Positions 62,158 to 64,000 of a stretch of 64,000 bases of DNA are shown here, in pieces. The DNA lies in the NCBI RefSeq assembly GCF_004214935.1, contig NZ_SFCC01000007.1:186001-250000 (forward strand), given 5' to 3'. Made by a program: the position numbers and the translations under genes. Below the pieces are notes generated by a model. That model was not told the origin of the DNA, did not search any database, and worked only from the letters and a program-made list of their open reading frames with translations. The stretch is from Amycolatopsis suaedae (GTDB taxonomy: Bacteria > Actinomycetota > Actinomycetes > Mycobacteriales > Pseudonocardiaceae). Each line of letters opens with the position of its first letter. Positions within the stretch are counted from its first letter, which is position 1.

Positions 62158-62910
62158 ATGCCCATCATCACCGACCGACCCCAGCCCGGCGTCACCACCG
62201 TGACCGTGGACGAACCGCCGGTGAACGCCCTGACAGCACAGGGCTGGCTGGATCTCGCGGACGCCGTCACGACAGCCGGAACCGACCCGTCGTGTCACGT
62301 CGTCGTGCTGCGCGCGGAAGGCCGAGGGTTCAACGCCGGGGTCGATCTGAAGGAGATCCAGCGCGACAGCGGCTACGGCGCGCTGATCGGCGCCAACCAC
62401 GGTTGCGCCGTCGCGTTCGCCGCCGTCTACGACTGCCCGGTGCCGGTGATCGCCGCCGTGCACGGCTTCTGCCTCGGCGGAGGAGTCGGGCTGGTCGGCA
62501 ACGCCGACGTGGTCGTCGCCAGCGACGACGCCACGTTCGGCCTGCCCGAGGTCGACCGCGGCGCGCTCGGCGCGGCCACCCACCTGGCGCGGCTGGTCCC
62601 GCAGCACCTGATGCGCGCGCTGTACTACACGGCCAGCACCGTCGACGCCCACCAGCTGCACCACCACGGCTCGGTCTACGCCGTCGTGCCCCGCGCCGAG
62701 CTGGACGCGACGGCGCTCGAGGTCGCGGAACGGATCGCGGCCAAGGACACCAGGGTGATCCGCGCGGCCAAGCAGGCCATCAACGGCATCGACCCGCAGC
62801 CGGTGCACCGCAGCTACCGCTTCGAGCAGGGGTTCACGTTCGAGCTCAACCTGGCCGGCGTCGCCGACGGCGCACGGCAGCGATTCCTGGACGGTGAGAA
62901 TGCCCGATAA
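62158..62910 (+). CDS. echA20: sterol D-ring hydrolase EchA20
   Basis: This 250-residue crotonase-fold enzyme opens ring D of the HIP-derived bicyclic CoA intermediate in cholesterol catabolism. PPVNALTAQGWLDLADAV, VVVLRAEGRGFNAGVDLKEI, GFCLGGGVGLVGNADVVVAS (oxyanion hole) and LGAATHLARLVPQHLMR are in order. The identification rests on gene order with ipdA and ipdB and on sequence pattern. ATG 62158 follows GAGAGG. It overlaps ipdA by 11 bases. Confidence 0.9.
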   Translation: MPIITDRPQPGVTTVTVDEPPVNALTAQGWLDLADAVTTAGTDPSCHVVVLRAEGRGFNAGVDLKEIQRDSGYGALIGANHGCAVAFAAVYDCPVPVIAAVHGFCLGGGVGLVGNADVVVASDDATFGLPEVDRGALGAATHLARLVPQHLMRALYYTASTVDAHQLHHHGSVYAVVPRAELDATALEVAERIAAKDTRVIRAAKQAINGIDPQPVHRSYRFEQGFTFELNLAGVADGARQRFLDGENAR

Positions 62911-63763
62911 GCGCATGACCCTGGACGAGGCCGTCGCCGAACTCCGCGACGGCATGACGATCGGCATCGGCGGCTGGGGCTCGCGGCGCAAACCCATGGC
63001 GCTCGTGCGGGCCATCCTGCGGTCCCGGCTGACCGACCTGACCGTCGTGTCCTACGGCGGGCCCGACGTCGGCCTGCTGCTGTCCGCGGGCCGGATCCGG
63101 CACCTGGTGTTCGGGTTCGTCACCCTCGACACCGTCGCCTACGACCCGTGGTTCGGCCGGGCACGCCAGTCCGGCGCCATCACCGTCACCGAGTACGACG
63201 AGGGCGTGCTCGGCACCGCGCTGTCGGCAGCGGCGCAACGGCTGCCGTTCCTGCCCACCCGCGCCGGGCTGGGCTCCGACGTCATGACGCTCAACCCCGG
63301 GCTGCGTACCGTCGTGTCCCCCTACGCCGACGGCGAGGAACTGCTCGCCGTCCCCGCACTGCGGCTGGACGCCGCGCTGCTGCACCTCAACCGAGCCGAC
63401 GCCCGCGGCAACGCCCAGTACCTCGGCCCGGACCCCTACTTCGACCAGCTGTTCGCGCTCGCGGCGAACCGTTGCTACGTCTCGGCCGAGCAGATCGTCG
63501 GCACCACCGAGCTGACCGAAGGCGGCCCCCTGCAGAGCCTGCTGCTGCACCGCGGGCTCGTGCACGGCGTGGTCGAGGCTCCCCGGGGCGCGCACTTCAC
63601 CACCGCCGTCCCGGACTACGACCGCGACGAACGCTTCCAACGGCACTACGCCGCCTGCGCCAAGGACCCCGAGCGCTGGCCGGAGTTCGCCGACCGGTTC
63701 CTCTCCGGCGGCGAAGCCGACTATCTGTCCGAAGTGGACAAATTCGAGGAGGAGGCGGCGTGA
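62900..63763 (+). CDS. ipdA: IpdA, alpha subunit of COCHEA-CoA ring hydrolase
   Basis: This 287-residue protein has the class I CoA-transferase fold but acts with IpdB to hydrolyse the last ring (C ring) of steroid degradation. MPDKRMTLDEAVAELRDGMT and GIGGWGSRRKPMALVRAIL at the N-terminus, SDVMTLNPGL and APRGAHFTTAVPDYDRDERF near the end follow mycobacterial IpdA. ATG 62900 was chosen since IpdA begins MPDKR; GTG 62894 is two codons upstream. The stop overlaps the ipdB start. Confidence 0.92.
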   Translation: MPDKRMTLDEAVAELRDGMTIGIGGWGSRRKPMALVRAILRSRLTDLTVVSYGGPDVGLLLSAGRIRHLVFGFVTLDTVAYDPWFGRARQSGAITVTEYDEGVLGTALSAAAQRLPFLPTRAGLGSDVMTLNPGLRTVVSPYADGEELLAVPALRLDAALLHLNRADARGNAQYLGPDPYFDQLFALAANRCYVSAEQIVGTTELTEGGPLQSLLLHRGLVHGVVEAPRGAHFTTAVPDYDRDERFQRHYAACAKDPERWPEFADRFLSGGEADYLSEVDKFEEEAA

Positions 63764-64000
63764 GCGAAGCCAGCCGTGCCGAGGTCGCCGCCGTGGCCTG
63801 CGCCGAACTGTTCCGCGGCGACGGCGAGATCCTGGTCAGCCCCATGGGCCTGCTGCCGTCGCTGGGCGCCCGGCTGGCGCGGCTGACGTTCGAGCCGGAC
63901 CTGCTGCTGTCCGACGGGCAGGCCTGCCTGGTGACCGGCGACGCCGTCGTCGAGGGCTGGCTGCCGTTCCGCACCGTCCTGGACACCGTCGTGCCGCACG
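63760..64000 (+). CDS. ipdB: IpdB, beta subunit, runs off the window
   Basis: The first 80 codons are present: VSEASRAEVAAVACAELFRG, then DGEILVSPMGLLPSLGARLA. It should form the heterocomplex with IpdA that opens the last steroid ring. GTG 63760 overlaps the ipdA stop (GTGA), so the two subunits are coupled, with GGAGGAGG upstream. The rest lies beyond the window. Confidence 0.9.
   Translation, partial: MSEASRAEVAAVACAELFRGDGEILVSPMGLLPSLGARLARLTFEPDLLLSDGQACLVTGDAVVEGWLPFRTVLDTVVPH

Overview
The window is high-GC actinobacterial chromosome, most like Pseudonocardiaceae (Amycolatopsis or a close relative). This rests on gene content and order, frequent GTG starts and coupled stop/start overlaps. 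No rRNA, tRNA, CRISPR array, transposase or phage gene was seen.

Region 1 (1-10.3 kb) is a housekeeping block in the same order as the mycobacterial sigA neighbourhood: DUF3159, OB-fold protein, alpha/beta hydrolase, DUF3710, dut, DUF3093, DUF4193, cei, suhB, ppgK, sigA. An interposed LysE-type exporter breaks it. Region 2 (10.4-17.2 kb) holds a Ddn-like reductase, a NarL-type two-component pair, an amidohydrolase / papain-like protein / glutamine synthetase-like trio, and two small proteins. Region 3 (17.3-24.4 kb) is a xylose-type ABC importer operon ending in a ROK repressor, then an SF2 helicase. Region 4 (24.5-36.7 kb) returns to conserved genes: YihY, DUF3039, Spo0M, psuG-psuK, nitroreductase, DUF3099, an M20 amidohydrolase, a methyltransferase with dtd, sigB and a class I fumarase. 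Region 5 (36.7-45.6 kb) is accessory metabolism with local regulators (RraA with MarR-GNAT, PadR with an FAD monooxygenase, TetR with an NmrA-type reductase, SRPBCC, a lipoprotein, an FAD oxidoreductase, GntR).

Region 6 (45.6-64 kb) is a sterol catabolic cluster. fadD19, echA19, a second acyl-CoA ligase, a double DUF35 protein, ltp4, ltp3, cyp125 and fadA5 serve side-chain removal. Two SDRs, echA20, ipdA and ipdB serve C/D-ring breakdown. Five sites fit the KstR motif TnnAACnnGTTnnA, and one site in front of echA20 fits the KstR2 motif, so the cluster appears split into two regulons as in mycobacteria and rhodococci.

The least explained feature is intergenic. Two families of inverted-repeat elements recur just after stop codons. 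Family A combines hairpins built on GTGAAGGCCACCTTCAC with arrays of GAACTCGCG boxes spaced 21 bp apart (two DNA turns), in five composite and three simple copies. Family B is an approximately 165-bp near-palindrome in three copies; one runs exactly from the stop codon of echA19 to the stop codon of the convergent ligase gene, and another sits inside the ABC operon. I do not recognise either family.
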